Assembly (NCBI RefSeq): GCF_001514195.1
Contig: NZ_KQ948740.1
Span: 124,001 to 188,000, forward strand
Origin: Streptomyces griseorubiginosus
Lineage (GTDB): Bacteria > Actinomycetota > Actinomycetes > Streptomycetales > Streptomycetaceae
Direction of reading: 5' to 3'
Length of the DNA: 64,000 nucleotides
Below the pieces are notes generated by a model. The model saw nothing but the letters and a program-made list of their open reading frames with translations, made no database searches and was not told the origin of the DNA. Shown one piece after another: positions 26,048 through 35,147 of the stretch. The translations under genes and the position numbers were made by a program. The first letter of the stretch is position 1. The number at the start of each line of letters is the position of its first letter.

Positions 26048-26094
26048 CCCGCTCCCTTCCCGCCTACGGCGAAGCATCGAGCGATGCCTCTACC

Positions 26095-26105
26095 AGTTAG
26101 TAACT
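26095..26105. promoter_or_regulatory. Putative TetR (LmrA-type) operator
   Basis: AGTTA-G-TAACT, a perfect 5-bp inverted repeat in a locally AT-rich patch 48 bp upstream of the TetR start. LmrA/YxaF proteins bind sites with a similar TAG-containing core. A second dyad, GCATCG-AG-CGATGC, lies between it and the start at 26074-26087. Confidence 0.5.
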
Positions 26106-26643
26106 TAAGGTGGATGACATAGAACATGCAAGAGGGTGCGGCGCTTTCCGGGGGAGCTAATGTCCTGGCGAGGTCGAGCAGTTGGACAGGACGCCTCCCC
26201 TCACGACCTCGACCAAGGCCGACAGCAGCCCTGTCGGCGCCCTGCGCGGGCCGGGCCGGGCCGACATCGACATGGCGGGCTGCGCCGTCCGAGGACATCG
26301 CCGGGGCAGGGTCGAGGTGGACGACGTCGGCTGCCGGCGCGACCGGTGCCGCACCGGAAGCGACGTCTGCCCGACCGTCCGGGTCCGGGCCTGGCCGACC
26401 CGAGCGTCCGTCTGGGTGGGTCCGCTCGGGAGGCGTCCTGGGGCCGGGCCTTTTCGGGTGGCGCCAGGCGCCCGCGTCTGCCCGTGCTCGCCCGGCACAC
26501 AGGACGCCCGGCGCATCCGGGAAGGGCGTCCGCTCGGGTAGCGAGGCAGGGCCTGCGTCTGTCCAGGTGACAGCCCAAGCCCTGCCTGCTCGGGGCGACC
26601 TGGGCCCGGGTCTACGCAGCCCGAGCCCCGGCCGAACCCTCCG
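26106..26643. other. 538-bp gene-free stretch
   Basis: No open frame here gives a recognisable protein or Streptomyces-like codon use, and no tRNA-like or strong hairpin structure is visible. Long open frames exist on both strands only because stops are rare at this GC. Possibly decayed coding sequence or a long 3' region of the TauD-type gene. Confidence 0.6.
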
Positions 26644-27609
26644 TCACCACCGCCCCACCTCCGTCCCCGTGATCGCCTCCGACGCCCTGCCGTCCACGCC
26701 CACCGGCAAGTCGCCGGCCAACATCACCCGGTGCATCGTGCGGGGGAAGTCCAGGTGGGCGTTGTCGCTGGGGGCCAGGTGGATGGTGGCGCGGTTGTCC
26801 CAGAAGGCCACGCTGCCCGGTTCCCAGCGGAAGCGGACCGTGTACTCGGGGCGCACCGCCTGTTCGAGGAGCAGGTCAAGGACGGCTCGGCTCTCGGGGC
26901 GCGAGAGTCCGGCGATCTGCTCGACGTAGTAGCCGTTGACGTAGAGGATCCGCTCCCCCGTCTCGGGGTGGACCCGCACCAGCGGGTGCAGGGAGGCCAC
27001 CTGGTGCTCCAGCAGATGCCGGACGTAGGCGTCGTCCCCGGGACGGGGCTGGTAGCCGACGCCGAGCCGGTGTTCCGCGCGCAGTCCGTCGACGAACTCC
27101 CGTACCGGTCCGGAGAGTCCGGCGTAGGCGGCGGCGAGGTTGGACCACTGCGTGTCGCCGCCGTACGGCGGGACGGTCTCGGCGCGCAGGATCGTCGCGG
27201 CGGGCGGGTCGACACGGGCGCCGTGGTCGCAGTGCCAGCCGCGCAGCAGCGTGTGCCGCCTGCGCCGCAGCCACTCCTCGTGCTCCATGCCGAACTTGCC
27301 GCCCAGCTCCAGCCGGTCGGCCGTCGTCTCGACCTCGGGGAAGTCCGCGGGCGACGCACCGCCCCGCTTGCGCAGGACGACGGGCTCACCGAACCGGCGG
27401 GCGAAGGCCACGTGCCCGGTGTGGTCGAGCTTCTGCCCGCGGAAGAACACCACCTTCCAGCGCAGCACCGCGGCCCGGATCGCGGCGACCACCGAGTCGT
27501 CGAGGTCGTCCGCGAGATCGACGCCGGTGATCTCGGCCCCGATGTGCCCGGCGACCGGGCTCACCTCGATCCCCGGGTCCCGCTCCGCCGTGGCGTTGTC
27601 CGTCGTCAT
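26644..27609 (-). CDS. TauD/TfdA family alpha-ketoglutarate-dependent dioxygenase
   Basis: 321 residues from ATG with GGAG upstream; a longer frame to 27678 lacks a site. The Fe(II) motif HxD is His126-Cys-Asp128 in LLRGWHCDHGARVDPP, the distal His is in WDNRATIHLAPSD, and the oxoglutarate Arg is in FPRTMHRVML. GGDTQWSNLAAAY is the family signature. Such enzymes release sulfite or hydroxylate small acids; the substrate is unclear without a neighbouring transporter. Confidence 0.93.
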   Translation of the reverse strand: MTTDNATAERDPGIEVSPVAGHIGAEITGVDLADDLDDSVVAAIRAAVLRWKVVFFRGQKLDHTGHVAFARRFGEPVVLRKRGGASPADFPEVETTADRLELGGKFGMEHEEWLRRRRHTLLRGWHCDHGARVDPPAATILRAETVPPYGGDTQWSNLAAAYAGLSGPVREFVDGLRAEHRLGVGYQPRPGDDAYVRHLLEHQVASLHPLVRVHPETGERILYVNGYYVEQIAGLSRPESRAVLDLLLEQAVRPEYTVRFRWEPGSVAFWDNRATIHLAPSDNAHLDFPRTMHRVMLAGDLPVGVDGRASEAITGTEVGRW

Positions 27610-27693
27610 GCATGCTCCGTAGCTCGCCGTGTCCGTGGTGCGACCGCGGGTACGCGCCCCGCGGGGCGTGTCACCCATGGTTGACTTCCCACC

Positions 27694-28320
27694 GTGGCCA
27701 CTTCCTCAACTCCCCAGGAACCGAGCGCGTTCGTACGGCGCCTCCCCACGGGCGAGCGGCTGCCCCTGCCCGCCGACTCGGTGGCCGCCTGGGAGACGTT
27801 TCCCTTCGAGGGTGACCTCCGGGTCAGGCCCTTGCAGCCGCCCGTCCTGCCCGAACCCGACCGCCACGGGGAGCACGGCCCCGAGCAGTGCCGCACCTGC
27901 CTCAAGCCGGTCACGGAGGCGCTGTGGGCCGACGACCACTGGCGCCTGGACGCGATCGGCACCGAGTCCAGGCTCCCGGCGGTCGTCCTGCTGCAACCCC
28001 GCGGCCACCACGACCTGGCCGACCTCCCCGCCGAGCGCGCCGCAGAACTCGGCCCCCTGCTCCAGCGGGCCGAGCGGGCCCTGCTCGGCCTCGACGGGGT
28101 CGCCCGGGTCCACGTCAACCGCTGGGGTGACGGCGCCGCGCATCTGCACTTCTGGCTGCTGGCACGCCCGGCGGGGCTGCTCCAGCTGCGCGGCACCTTC
28201 CTGCCGGTGTGGGAGGAACTCCTGCCGCCCGTCCCCGACGAGGAGCGACGGCAGACCCACCGGCTGATCGCCGAGTCGATGGCCGCGGGTGGCGGCACGT
28301 CCTACGCGCCCACTCCCTGA
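27694..28320 (+). CDS. HIT-like protein
   Basis: 208 residues from GTG (VATSSTPQEPSAF). CRTCLKPVTEALWADDHWRL looks like the start of a HIT fold with two Cys, VVLLQPRGHHDLADLP is the second strand region, and VHVNRWGDGAAHLHFWLLARP is the variant histidine triad (HLHFW instead of HxHxH). The third His is replaced, so nucleotide hydrolase activity is doubtful. The last codons and the stop start a three-unit tandem repeat. Confidence 0.78.
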   Translation: MATSSTPQEPSAFVRRLPTGERLPLPADSVAAWETFPFEGDLRVRPLQPPVLPEPDRHGEHGPEQCRTCLKPVTEALWADDHWRLDAIGTESRLPAVVLLQPRGHHDLADLPAERAAELGPLLQRAERALLGLDGVARVHVNRWGDGAAHLHFWLLARPAGLLQLRGTFLPVWEELLPPVPDEERRQTHRLIAESMAAGGGTSYAPTP

Positions 28321-28407
28321 GCCCCAACCCCCGCCCTACGCGCCCACTCCCTGAGCCAAACGCCCCCCGTCCCAGGCGCCCACTCCCTGAGCCCCACGCC
28401 CCCGTCG
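28301..28407. repeat. Three 34-36 bp units spanning the HIT-like stop codon
   Basis: Units begin at 28301, 28335 and 28371, each containing cgcccactccctgagcc. The first unit carries the real stop TGA, and the other two keep TGA at the same place. Spacer parts between the cores are C-rich and more variable. Confidence 0.85.
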
Positions 28408-28450
28408 CCGTGCGCTCGATCCACTCCCCTCACCTGAAACACCCCTCACC

Positions 28451-28543
28451 TAACTCGTTAAAGGTCAAGTCTCCCAGCACCTTGACACCGCACTGACACG
28501 CTCACATCATCTGGGGCATCCCTTGCCGACTAACACGAGTTAG
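28451..28543. promoter_or_regulatory. Promoter flanked by two LacI-type half-matching operators
   Basis: TTGACA at 28482-28487 and CATCAT at 28505-28510, 17 bp apart, form a sigma-HrdB-like promoter. TAACTCGTTA (28451-28460) lies upstream of it and CTAACACGAGTTAG (28530-28543) downstream of the expected start. The two share CTAACTCGT in opposite orientation, 79 bp apart. The LacI gene at the end of the cluster is the likely binder; two flanking sites suit road-block or loop repression. Confidence 0.65.
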
Positions 28544-28553
28544 GCCCTGTTGG

Positions 28554-29963
28554 ATGACCGACTCGCACGTCACCCGTCGCACCCTGCTGCGGTACGGCGC
28601 CTACGGTGCGGGCGCCGCCGCGCTCGCCGGTACCGCCGCGAGCTGGGACCGGCTCACCGGAGCCGACATTCCCGGACGCGACGACGGCTCCCTCGTCGTC
28701 GCCACCCTCGGACCCGCCTACGGCCCCGAGGCGATCCGCACGCTCACCGAGGGCTTCAAGAAGGTCCACCCCGACATCAAGCTGCGGATCAACGCGGTGC
28801 AGGCCACCGACTGGTCGGACTTCTTCGCGAAGATCCTCACCCAGATCGCCGCCGGCACCGCCCCCGACCTCGTCTACGTCGCCACCGAGGGCGTCCAGCT
28901 GTTCGCCCAGCGTCTCGGCGTCGCCCTCGACAAGTGGGTGAAGCGGGACGCGGCCGAACTGCGCGAGTACTTCGCCGACGTCCACCCTTCGCTGGTGGAG
29001 TCGATGATGTACGAGGGCAGCCTCTACCAGCTCCCGGTCGAGTTCAACGCGGCCGACATGTACCTCAACGACCAGGTGCTCAAGCGGGCGGCCGCGGGCT
29101 TCCCGGCCGCCGACTGGACCCGTGACGACTTCACCGAACTCCTGCGGGACATGAAGAAGTCGAGCGGCTCGCAGTTCACCCCCTACTTCTGGACCAACCG
29201 CCTCTGGGGCGGGGTCGTCCCCTGGCTCTTCGCCAACGGCACCAACCTGCTCGCCGAGTCGAAGGCCCCGGGCGGCGCGTGGCTGTGGGACGGCTTCTAC
29301 CCGAGCGCCGAGCGCCAGGGGCGCGGGGGCGGTTTCCGGTGGACGACCCCGCAGGCCACGGACGCGCGGGTCGAGGAGTCGTACGACTATCTCGCCTCCC
29401 TCATCCAGGAGGACCTGTGCACCCGCCCCGAGGGCGGCAACGGCCAGAACCTCATCGGGGTGTTCTCCACCGGCCGCGTCGGCGTGACGCCCGCAGGCGG
29501 TTTCTGGGCGGGCGGTCTGCATCTGGCCGGTATGGAGCCCGGCAGCTTCGACGTGCAGTACTTCCCGCGCTGGCGCACCCAGCGCATGCAGTTCGGCGCG
29601 GCCGGCTACGCACTGCTGCGTACGTCGAAGATGCAGGACGAGGCGTGGGAGTTCATCAAGTTCGCGGCCCGCCGGGACACCCTGATGCGGCTGTTCGAGA
29701 CCAACCAGACCACCCCGGCCCGCCGTTCGATGCTGACCGCGGACCGCTACCGGGAGATCGGCCCCCGGCACTGGCAGGTCTTCTACGACACCCTCGACAA
29801 GTTCCCCGACACCGGGCCGATCCCGGCGCCGCCGCAGGTCGCGGAGGTGGAGCAGGTACTGCTCAAGCACACCGGGACCGCCCTGTCCTCGCGGCGCTCG
29901 GTGGGCCCCGCGCTGCGCCGGATGCAGCGCGATCTGGAGAAGGCCATGGAGCGTGACGTATGA
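28554..29963 (+). CDS. ABC sugar transporter, extracellular substrate-binding protein
   Basis: 469 residues. The N-terminus TRRTLLRYGAYGAGAAALAGTAAS is a twin-arginine signal without a clear lipobox Cys, so export is by Tat. The rest is an SBP_bac_1 fold: LTEGFKKVHPDIKLRINAV, ILTQIAAGTAPDLVYV, YQLPVEFNAADMYLNDQVL and VGVTPAGGFWAGG. First gene of a four-gene beta-fructoside uptake operon; the stop overlaps the next start as ATGA. Confidence 0.93.
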   Translation: MTDSHVTRRTLLRYGAYGAGAAALAGTAASWDRLTGADIPGRDDGSLVVATLGPAYGPEAIRTLTEGFKKVHPDIKLRINAVQATDWSDFFAKILTQIAAGTAPDLVYVATEGVQLFAQRLGVALDKWVKRDAAELREYFADVHPSLVESMMYEGSLYQLPVEFNAADMYLNDQVLKRAAAGFPAADWTRDDFTELLRDMKKSSGSQFTPYFWTNRLWGGVVPWLFANGTNLLAESKAPGGAWLWDGFYPSAERQGRGGGFRWTTPQATDARVEESYDYLASLIQEDLCTRPEGGNGQNLIGVFSTGRVGVTPAGGFWAGGLHLAGMEPGSFDVQYFPRWRTQRMQFGAAGYALLRTSKMQDEAWEFIKFAARRDTLMRLFETNQTTPARRSMLTADRYREIGPRHWQVFYDTLDKFPDTGPIPAPPQVAEVEQVLLKHTGTALSSRRSVGPALRRMQRDLEKAMERDV

Positions 29964-30922
29964 CGAACACTCAGGTACCCGACGTACGACCGCCCCGCGC
30001 CACGGCGGCAAGCGCTCCCCCCGAGGCCCCCGTGCGGCTCTCCGCCCGGGACCGCGGGACCAGGCTGCTGGCCACGCTGTTCCTGGCTCCGACGATCGTC
30101 GGCATCGTGGTCTTCACGGTGGTGCCGATCGTCGGCTCGCTCGTGCTGAGCCTCTTCCACTGGAACGTCATCGACTCGCCGCGGTGGGCCGGGGCAGCCA
30201 ACTACCGTGAGGTGTTCACCGATTCGACGGTGCTGGTGTCCTTCCGCAACACGCTCGTCTTCATGGTGCTCGCGGTGGCGCTCCAGCTGCTGATCGCCCT
30301 GACGCTGGCGCTCGCGGTGAACGGGCGGATGCCGATGTGGCTGCGCTCGGTGTTCCGTTCGGCGTTCTTCTTCCCGCTGGTGCTGTCGGCGGCGTCGATC
30401 TCGGTGGTGATGAAGTACCTGTTCAACCAGGACTTCGGGGTCGTCAACTGGGCGCTCGGGCTGATCGGGATCGCCCCGGTGCCGTGGCTGACGTCGGAGA
30501 ACTCGGCGATGGCGGCGGTGATCCTGGTCTATGTCTGGCAGCAGTTCGGGTTCTCGTTCCTGCTGTTCGTGGGCGGTCTGAACAACATCCCCAAGGAGAT
30601 CCACGAGGCGGCCTCCCTCGACGGGGCGACCGGCCTGCGCAAGCACCTGCACGTGACGTTGCCGCTGCTGTCGCCGACGCTGCTGGTCGCGACCGTGGTC
30701 GGGGTCATCAACGCGCTCCAGGTCTTCGAGCAGCCGTACGTGCTGACCGACGGCGGTCCCGGCGACTCCACCCGCACCGTCGTGATGGTCATCTACGAGT
30801 CGGCGTTCGAGCAGCTGCGCTTCGGCGAGGCGTCCGCGGTGGGCGTGCTGCTGTTCGTGCTGATCATGGCGGTCACCGCCCTCCAGTTCCGGCTCAGCCG
30901 GCGTTTCGTCCACTACCAGTGA
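29960..30922 (+). CDS. ABC sugar transporter permease (MalF-like)
   Basis: 320 residues, six predicted helices. The ABC-coupling EAA loop is EIHEAASLDGATGLRKHLHVTLPLLSP and the N-terminal helix is LFLAPTIVGIVVFTVVPIVGSLVLSLFHWN. Pairs with the next permease; the transporter lacks its own ATPase, so it likely uses the shared MsiK-type ATPase encoded elsewhere, as is common in Streptomyces. Confidence 0.95.
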   Translation: MTNTQVPDVRPPRATAASAPPEAPVRLSARDRGTRLLATLFLAPTIVGIVVFTVVPIVGSLVLSLFHWNVIDSPRWAGAANYREVFTDSTVLVSFRNTLVFMVLAVALQLLIALTLALAVNGRMPMWLRSVFRSAFFFPLVLSAASISVVMKYLFNQDFGVVNWALGLIGIAPVPWLTSENSAMAAVILVYVWQQFGFSFLLFVGGLNNIPKEIHEAASLDGATGLRKHLHVTLPLLSPTLLVATVVGVINALQVFEQPYVLTDGGPGDSTRTVVMVIYESAFEQLRFGEASAVGVLLFVLIMAVTALQFRLSRRFVHYQ

Positions 30923-30938
30923 GCCGGGTGAACTCCCC

Positions 30939-31793
30939 ATGAGCCAAGCGACCTTGACCATGAACCGGACCCGGCACGCACTCGCGCCCTGGGCGCGGAT
31001 CGCCGGTCTGACCCTGTGCGCCCTGCTGACTCTCGGCCCGGTCATCTGGACGGTCTCCACCTCCCTGCGCACCCCGGCCGAGTCCTTCGACCTGCCACCG
31101 AGGATCATCCCGACGCACCCGACGGTCGACTCCTACCGCGGGGTCTTCGACCAGATCGACGTGTGGCTGCTCGCCCTCAACTCGACGCTGGTGACCGCCC
31201 TGATCGCGGTGGGCCAGATGATCACCGCGGGGCTGGCGGGTTACGCCTTCGCCCGCCTTGAGTTCCGTTTCAAGAAGCCGCTGTTCGGGCTGGTGCTCGC
31301 GACCATGATGGTGCCCTTGCAGGTCACGATCGTGCCGGTGTTCCTGGTGCTGAAGTCGATGCACCTGACCGACACCCTGCTCGGGCTGATCATCCCGGCC
31401 TTCCCGACCGCCTTCGGCACCTTCCTGATGCGCCAGTACTTCCTGGGCATGCCCAAGGACCTGGGCGAGGCGGCGATGCTGGACGGCGCCGGGCCCTGGC
31501 GGACCTTCCGTTCGGTGTACGCGCCGCTGGCCACGCCCGGCCTCGCGATCGTCGGCGTCCTCGCCTTCAACTACCACTGGAACGAGTTCTTCCGGCCGCT
31601 GATCCTGGAGACCTCAGGCCAGAACTACACCCTCCCGCTCGGCCTGGTCTCCCTCCAGGGCAACCTCGGCACCGGCTCCATCTCGGTGGTCCTCGCCGGT
31701 GTCGTGCTCTCGATGATCCCCGCCGTGGCCGTGTTCCTCGTCGGCCAGCGCCCTCTCCGCGAGGGCATCACCTCCGCAGGAGTCAACCGTTGA
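30939..31793 (+). CDS. ABC sugar transporter permease (MalG-like)
   Basis: 284 residues, six helices. EAA loop: DLGEAAMLDGAGPWRTFRSVYAPLATPG. FNYHWNEFFRPLILETS and QYFLGMPKD are usual in MalG-type subunits. Starts 16 bp after the previous permease. Its TGA overlaps the TTG start of the glycosidase. Confidence 0.95.
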   Translation: MSQATLTMNRTRHALAPWARIAGLTLCALLTLGPVIWTVSTSLRTPAESFDLPPRIIPTHPTVDSYRGVFDQIDVWLLALNSTLVTALIAVGQMITAGLAGYAFARLEFRFKKPLFGLVLATMMVPLQVTIVPVFLVLKSMHLTDTLLGLIIPAFPTAFGTFLMRQYFLGMPKDLGEAAMLDGAGPWRTFRSVYAPLATPGLAIVGVLAFNYHWNEFFRPLILETSGQNYTLPLGLVSLQGNLGTGSISVVLAGVVLSMIPAVAVFLVGQRPLREGITSAGVNR

Positions 31794-33169
31794 CGCACGA
31801 CCGCAACGCCCCGCGCTTCCGGGTCCGTCCGCCCGCACACTGGGTCAACGACCCCAACGGACCGTTCCGTTGGCGCGGCCGGTACCACCTCTTCTACCAG
31901 CACAACCCGCAGGAACCCCGGCACACGAACGTCCACTGGGGCCATGTCTCCAGCCCCGACCTCGCGCACTGGGAACACCATCCCCTCGCCCTCACCCCGA
32001 CACCGGGCGGCCCGGACGAGGCGGGCTGCTGGTCGGGGTGCGTGGTGGACGACGACGGCGTGCCGACCGCCGTGTACACCGGCGTCGACCGCCGGCACAC
32101 CGGTCTCGGCACCATTTGCCTGGCCCGGGCGGTCGTACCGGACGACGAGACGCTCACCGACTGGAAGCCGCTGCCCGCACCGGTGGTCGGCGGCCCGCCG
32201 CCCGGGCTCGACGTGGTGATGTTCCGGGACCCGTTCGTCTTCCGAGCGGAGGGCAGGCGCCAGGCACTCGTCGGCGCCGCGCACGCCGACGGGACACCGT
32301 CGGTCCTGCTGTACGACTGCGAGGATCTGCTCGACTGGCGGTTCACCGGCGTCTTCCTCGACGGCCGGGACCCGGTCGCCGCCGAGGTGCTGGGTGACAA
32401 GGCGACCGGCTGGGAGTGCCCCGCGCTGTTCGAGACACCCGGCGGGGACTGGGTTCTGGTGCTGTCGCTCTGGGACGGATCGCCGCTGCGGACCGCGTAT
32501 CTGACGGGCCGGGTGGAGTCCGGGCGGTTCGTGCCGCGCGGCGGCGGCCGGCTCGACCACGGCCGCGACCTCTACGCGGCCACCGCGCTCCAGGAGCCCG
32601 GGCGGGCCCTGCTGTGGGGCTGGTCCTGGGAGGCGCGCGAGCAGGAGGAGGCGGACCGGGCCGGCTGGGCGGGGGTCCTCACCGCGCCCCGCGTCATGGA
32701 TGTCGGCCCGGACGGAACGCTCCGCGTGGCCCCCGCTCCCGAGCTCGAACTCCTGCGCGCCGCCGAGCCGTTCGCGACGAACCCCGGTGTCCGGGTGCCG
32801 CTGCCCGGGGCCTACGACCTGACGGTCACCGCCCGTTCCCGCACCACCGTGTCCCTGGCCCGCTCGGCGTCGGGTGCGGAGTTGACGGTGGCGCTGGACC
32901 CGGAGGCAGGCAGCGTGACCCTGGACCGCGACGGCTGGCCGCGTACCGGCGGACAGGGACCGGTCACCCTCGGTCCTGCCCGCGCCGACGGCGGGGCAGT
33001 GACCGTCCGGCTCCTGGTCGACGGCTCGCTGTTCGAACTCTTCGTCGACGACCGCGTGAGTGTCACGGAGCGGATCTACTGGCGCGCCGACGACGTGCCC
33101 GAGCTCCTGGTCACGGGCGAGGACGCCGAGGTCACCGGATGGGAGCAGGTCCCACCGACGAGCGGCTGA
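31790..33169 (+). CDS. GH32 beta-fructosidase (levanase/invertase type)
   Basis: 459 residues starting with TTG, preceded by AGGAG at 7 bases and overlapping the permease stop as TTGA. Catalytic set of GH32: nucleophile Asp21 in WVNDPNG, stabiliser Asp147 in FRDP and acid/base Glu209 in WECP. A five-blade propeller is followed by the C-terminal beta-sandwich (TVRLLVDGSLFELFVDDRVSVTERIY). No signal peptide, so it cleaves imported sucrose, inulo- or levan-oligosaccharides inside the cell. The 3' end overlaps the convergent LacI gene by 38 bp. Confidence 0.94.
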   Translation: MTHDRNAPRFRVRPPAHWVNDPNGPFRWRGRYHLFYQHNPQEPRHTNVHWGHVSSPDLAHWEHHPLALTPTPGGPDEAGCWSGCVVDDDGVPTAVYTGVDRRHTGLGTICLARAVVPDDETLTDWKPLPAPVVGGPPPGLDVVMFRDPFVFRAEGRRQALVGAAHADGTPSVLLYDCEDLLDWRFTGVFLDGRDPVAAEVLGDKATGWECPALFETPGGDWVLVLSLWDGSPLRTAYLTGRVESGRFVPRGGGRLDHGRDLYAATALQEPGRALLWGWSWEAREQEEADRAGWAGVLTAPRVMDVGPDGTLRVAPAPELELLRAAEPFATNPGVRVPLPGAYDLTVTARSRTTVSLARSASGAELTVALDPEAGSVTLDRDGWPRTGGQGPVTLGPARADGGAVTVRLLVDGSLFELFVDDRVSVTERIYWRADDVPELLVTGEDAEVTGWEQVPPTSG

Positions 33170-34196
33170 TCACCGGGCAGGCGAGGCGCCGTACCGTCGC
33201 GGGCGGTGTTCTGCCGGTGTCGATGGCGTCCAGGAGCAGCCGGGCGGCCGCCTCGCCCATCGCCCGGTGCGGCAGCGCGACCGAGGTGAGGGGCGGGTCG
33301 AGGAAGGCGGCCATGTGCTCCTGGTCGTCGTAGCCGACCACCGAGAGGTCGCCCGGGACGGTGAGGCCGAGCCGGGTCGCGGCGTGCAGGGCGCCGGCCG
33401 CGACGCGGTCGTTGTAGCAGAAGATCCCGGTGGGACGCCGGTCCGCCGGGACGCCGTCGAGGAGCCGGGTGGCACCCTCGTGGCCACCGGAGATCTCGCC
33501 GCCGGTGCGGACGATCCACTCCTTGGGGACGGTGATCCCCTCGGCGCGCAGCGCGTCCCGGAAGCCCCGCAGCCGCTCCACCGAGGCGATGTCGTCCTGG
33601 CCCCCGACCAGCGCGATCCTGCGGTGCCCCTGGTCGAGGAGGAGCCGGGCCGCCGTACGGCCGCCGGCCCGCTCGGCGGGGACGACGGACGGCAGGGAGT
33701 CGTCGTCGGGCACGCAGTTGGCGAGCACCGAGTGGGTGCGGTGCAGGCCCTCGGGGACCCGGACCCGGCGCAGGGACATGGCCGCGTAGATGATGCCGTC
33801 CACGCGCCGGTCGAGGAGTTCGGCGACGGCGGCGTCCTCCTTGGCGCGGTCGCCGCCGGAGTCGACGGTCAGGACCAGGTGGTCGCTGTCCCAGGCCGTC
33901 TCCATGGCCCCGCGCAGCAGCCGCCCGGCGAACGGCGAGGAGGCGATCTCGTCGGTGACCAGGCCGATCACGGCCGTACGGCGGCGGCGCAGGCCGCGGG
34001 CGACGGGGTCGGGGCGGTAGCCGAGCTCGGCCGCGGCCTCACGGATGCGTTCCTGGGTGGCGGGTGAGAGGTTGCCCTCGGCGCGGCCGTTGAACACGAA
34101 GGAGACCGCCGTGTGGGACACCCCGGCGAGCCGGGCGACGTCCCGTGACGTGGCCCGCCCGGATCCCGCCGACCGCTGCTCCTCGGTGCTTCCCAT
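33132..34196 (-). CDS. LacI family transcriptional repressor
   Basis: 354 residues. HTH TSRDVARLAGVSHTAVSFVFNGRAEGNLSPATQERIREAAAELGYRPDPVARGLR includes the hinge helix; the effector domain follows (VIGLVTDEIASSPFAGRLLRGAM, RRVDGIIYAAMS, RRIALVGGQDDIASVERLRGFRDAL, DRPTGIFCYNDRVAAG-like segment). Convergent with and overlapping the GH32 gene, it is the natural repressor of the beta-fructoside operon, relieved by a sugar or sugar phosphate. Confidence 0.95.
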   Translation of the reverse strand: MGSTEEQRSAGSGRATSRDVARLAGVSHTAVSFVFNGRAEGNLSPATQERIREAAAELGYRPDPVARGLRRRRTAVIGLVTDEIASSPFAGRLLRGAMETAWDSDHLVLTVDSGGDRAKEDAAVAELLDRRVDGIIYAAMSLRRVRVPEGLHRTHSVLANCVPDDDSLPSVVPAERAGGRTAARLLLDQGHRRIALVGGQDDIASVERLRGFRDALRAEGITVPKEWIVRTGGEISGGHEGATRLLDGVPADRRPTGIFCYNDRVAAGALHAATRLGLTVPGDLSVVGYDDQEHMAAFLDPPLTSVALPHRAMGEAAARLLLDAIDTGRTPPATVRRLACPVISRSSVGPAPIR

Positions 34197-34291
34197 GCCG
34201 TCCGCTGTCCTCGTCCCCGCCCGTCAGGTTGATCACCGCTCACCCTATCCGTGAGGCTGGAGGCACGACACAGTCAAGGGAAGGTCCGCAC

Positions 34292-35122
34292 GTGATCAGC
34301 ATCCCGGCGCACACGCTGAACGACGGTACGAAGATCCCCGCCCTCGGGCTCGGCACCTGGCCGATGGACGACGCCGAGGCGGAACGGGCGGTCGGCACCG
34401 CCCTGGAGAGCGGCTACCGGCTCGTCGACACGGCGACCAACTACCGCAACGAGACGGGTGTCGGCCGAGGCGTTACCGGCAGCGGGGTCCCGCGCGAGGA
34501 GGTCGTCGTGACGACGAAGCTCCCGGGCCGCCACCACGGCTACGAGGAGACCCTGACCTCCTTCGAGGAGTCCCGGGCCCGCCTCGGCCTGGAGTACGTG
34601 GACCTGTACCTGATCCACTGGCCGCTGCCCCGCGTCGACCAGTACGTCGACTCCTGGAAGGCCATGATCAGGCTCCGGGAGGACGGTCTGGTGCGGTCGA
34701 TCGGCGTCTCCAACTTCACGGCGGCCCACATCGAGCGGCTGGAGAGGGAGACCGGGGTCCTGCCGGCCGTCAACCAGATCGAACTGCACCCCCTCTTCCC
34801 GCAGGAGGAGCTGCGCGCGTATCACGCCGACAAGGGGATCGTGACCGAGAGCTGGAGCCCGCTGGGCCAGGGATCGGACGTCCTGGACGACCCGGCTGTG
34901 GCCGCCGTGGCGCGGGCGCACGAGGTCACCCCCGGTCAGGCGGTGCTGCGCTGGCACGTGCAGCTCGGGGCGCTGCCGATCCCGAAGTCCGGCGACCGGG
35001 ACCGGCAGCGCGCGAACCTCGACGTCTTCGGCTTCGAGCTGACCGAGGCGGAGATGGCGGCGCTCACCGACCGCGCACACCGGCGCCTGGGCGGGGACCC
35101 GGAGACGCACGAGGAGTTCTGA
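34292..35122 (+). CDS. Aldo/keto reductase
   Basis: 276 residues from GTG with GGGAAGG upstream. Family motifs: LGLGTWPMDDAEAERAVGTALESGYRLVDTATNYRNE (Asp and Tyr of the catalytic tetrad), LPGRHHGYEETL (with Lys before), YVDLYLIHWPLP and IPKSGDRDRQRANLDVF (NADPH site). AKR5-like. Substrate unknown. Confidence 0.93.
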   Translation: MISIPAHTLNDGTKIPALGLGTWPMDDAEAERAVGTALESGYRLVDTATNYRNETGVGRGVTGSGVPREEVVVTTKLPGRHHGYEETLTSFEESRARLGLEYVDLYLIHWPLPRVDQYVDSWKAMIRLREDGLVRSIGVSNFTAAHIERLERETGVLPAVNQIELHPLFPQEELRAYHADKGIVTESWSPLGQGSDVLDDPAVAAVARAHEVTPGQAVLRWHVQLGALPIPKSGDRDRQRANLDVFGFELTEAEMAALTDRAHRRLGGDPETHEEF

Positions 35123-35147
35123 GCCGCGGGAGGGGCACTCGGGGTGC

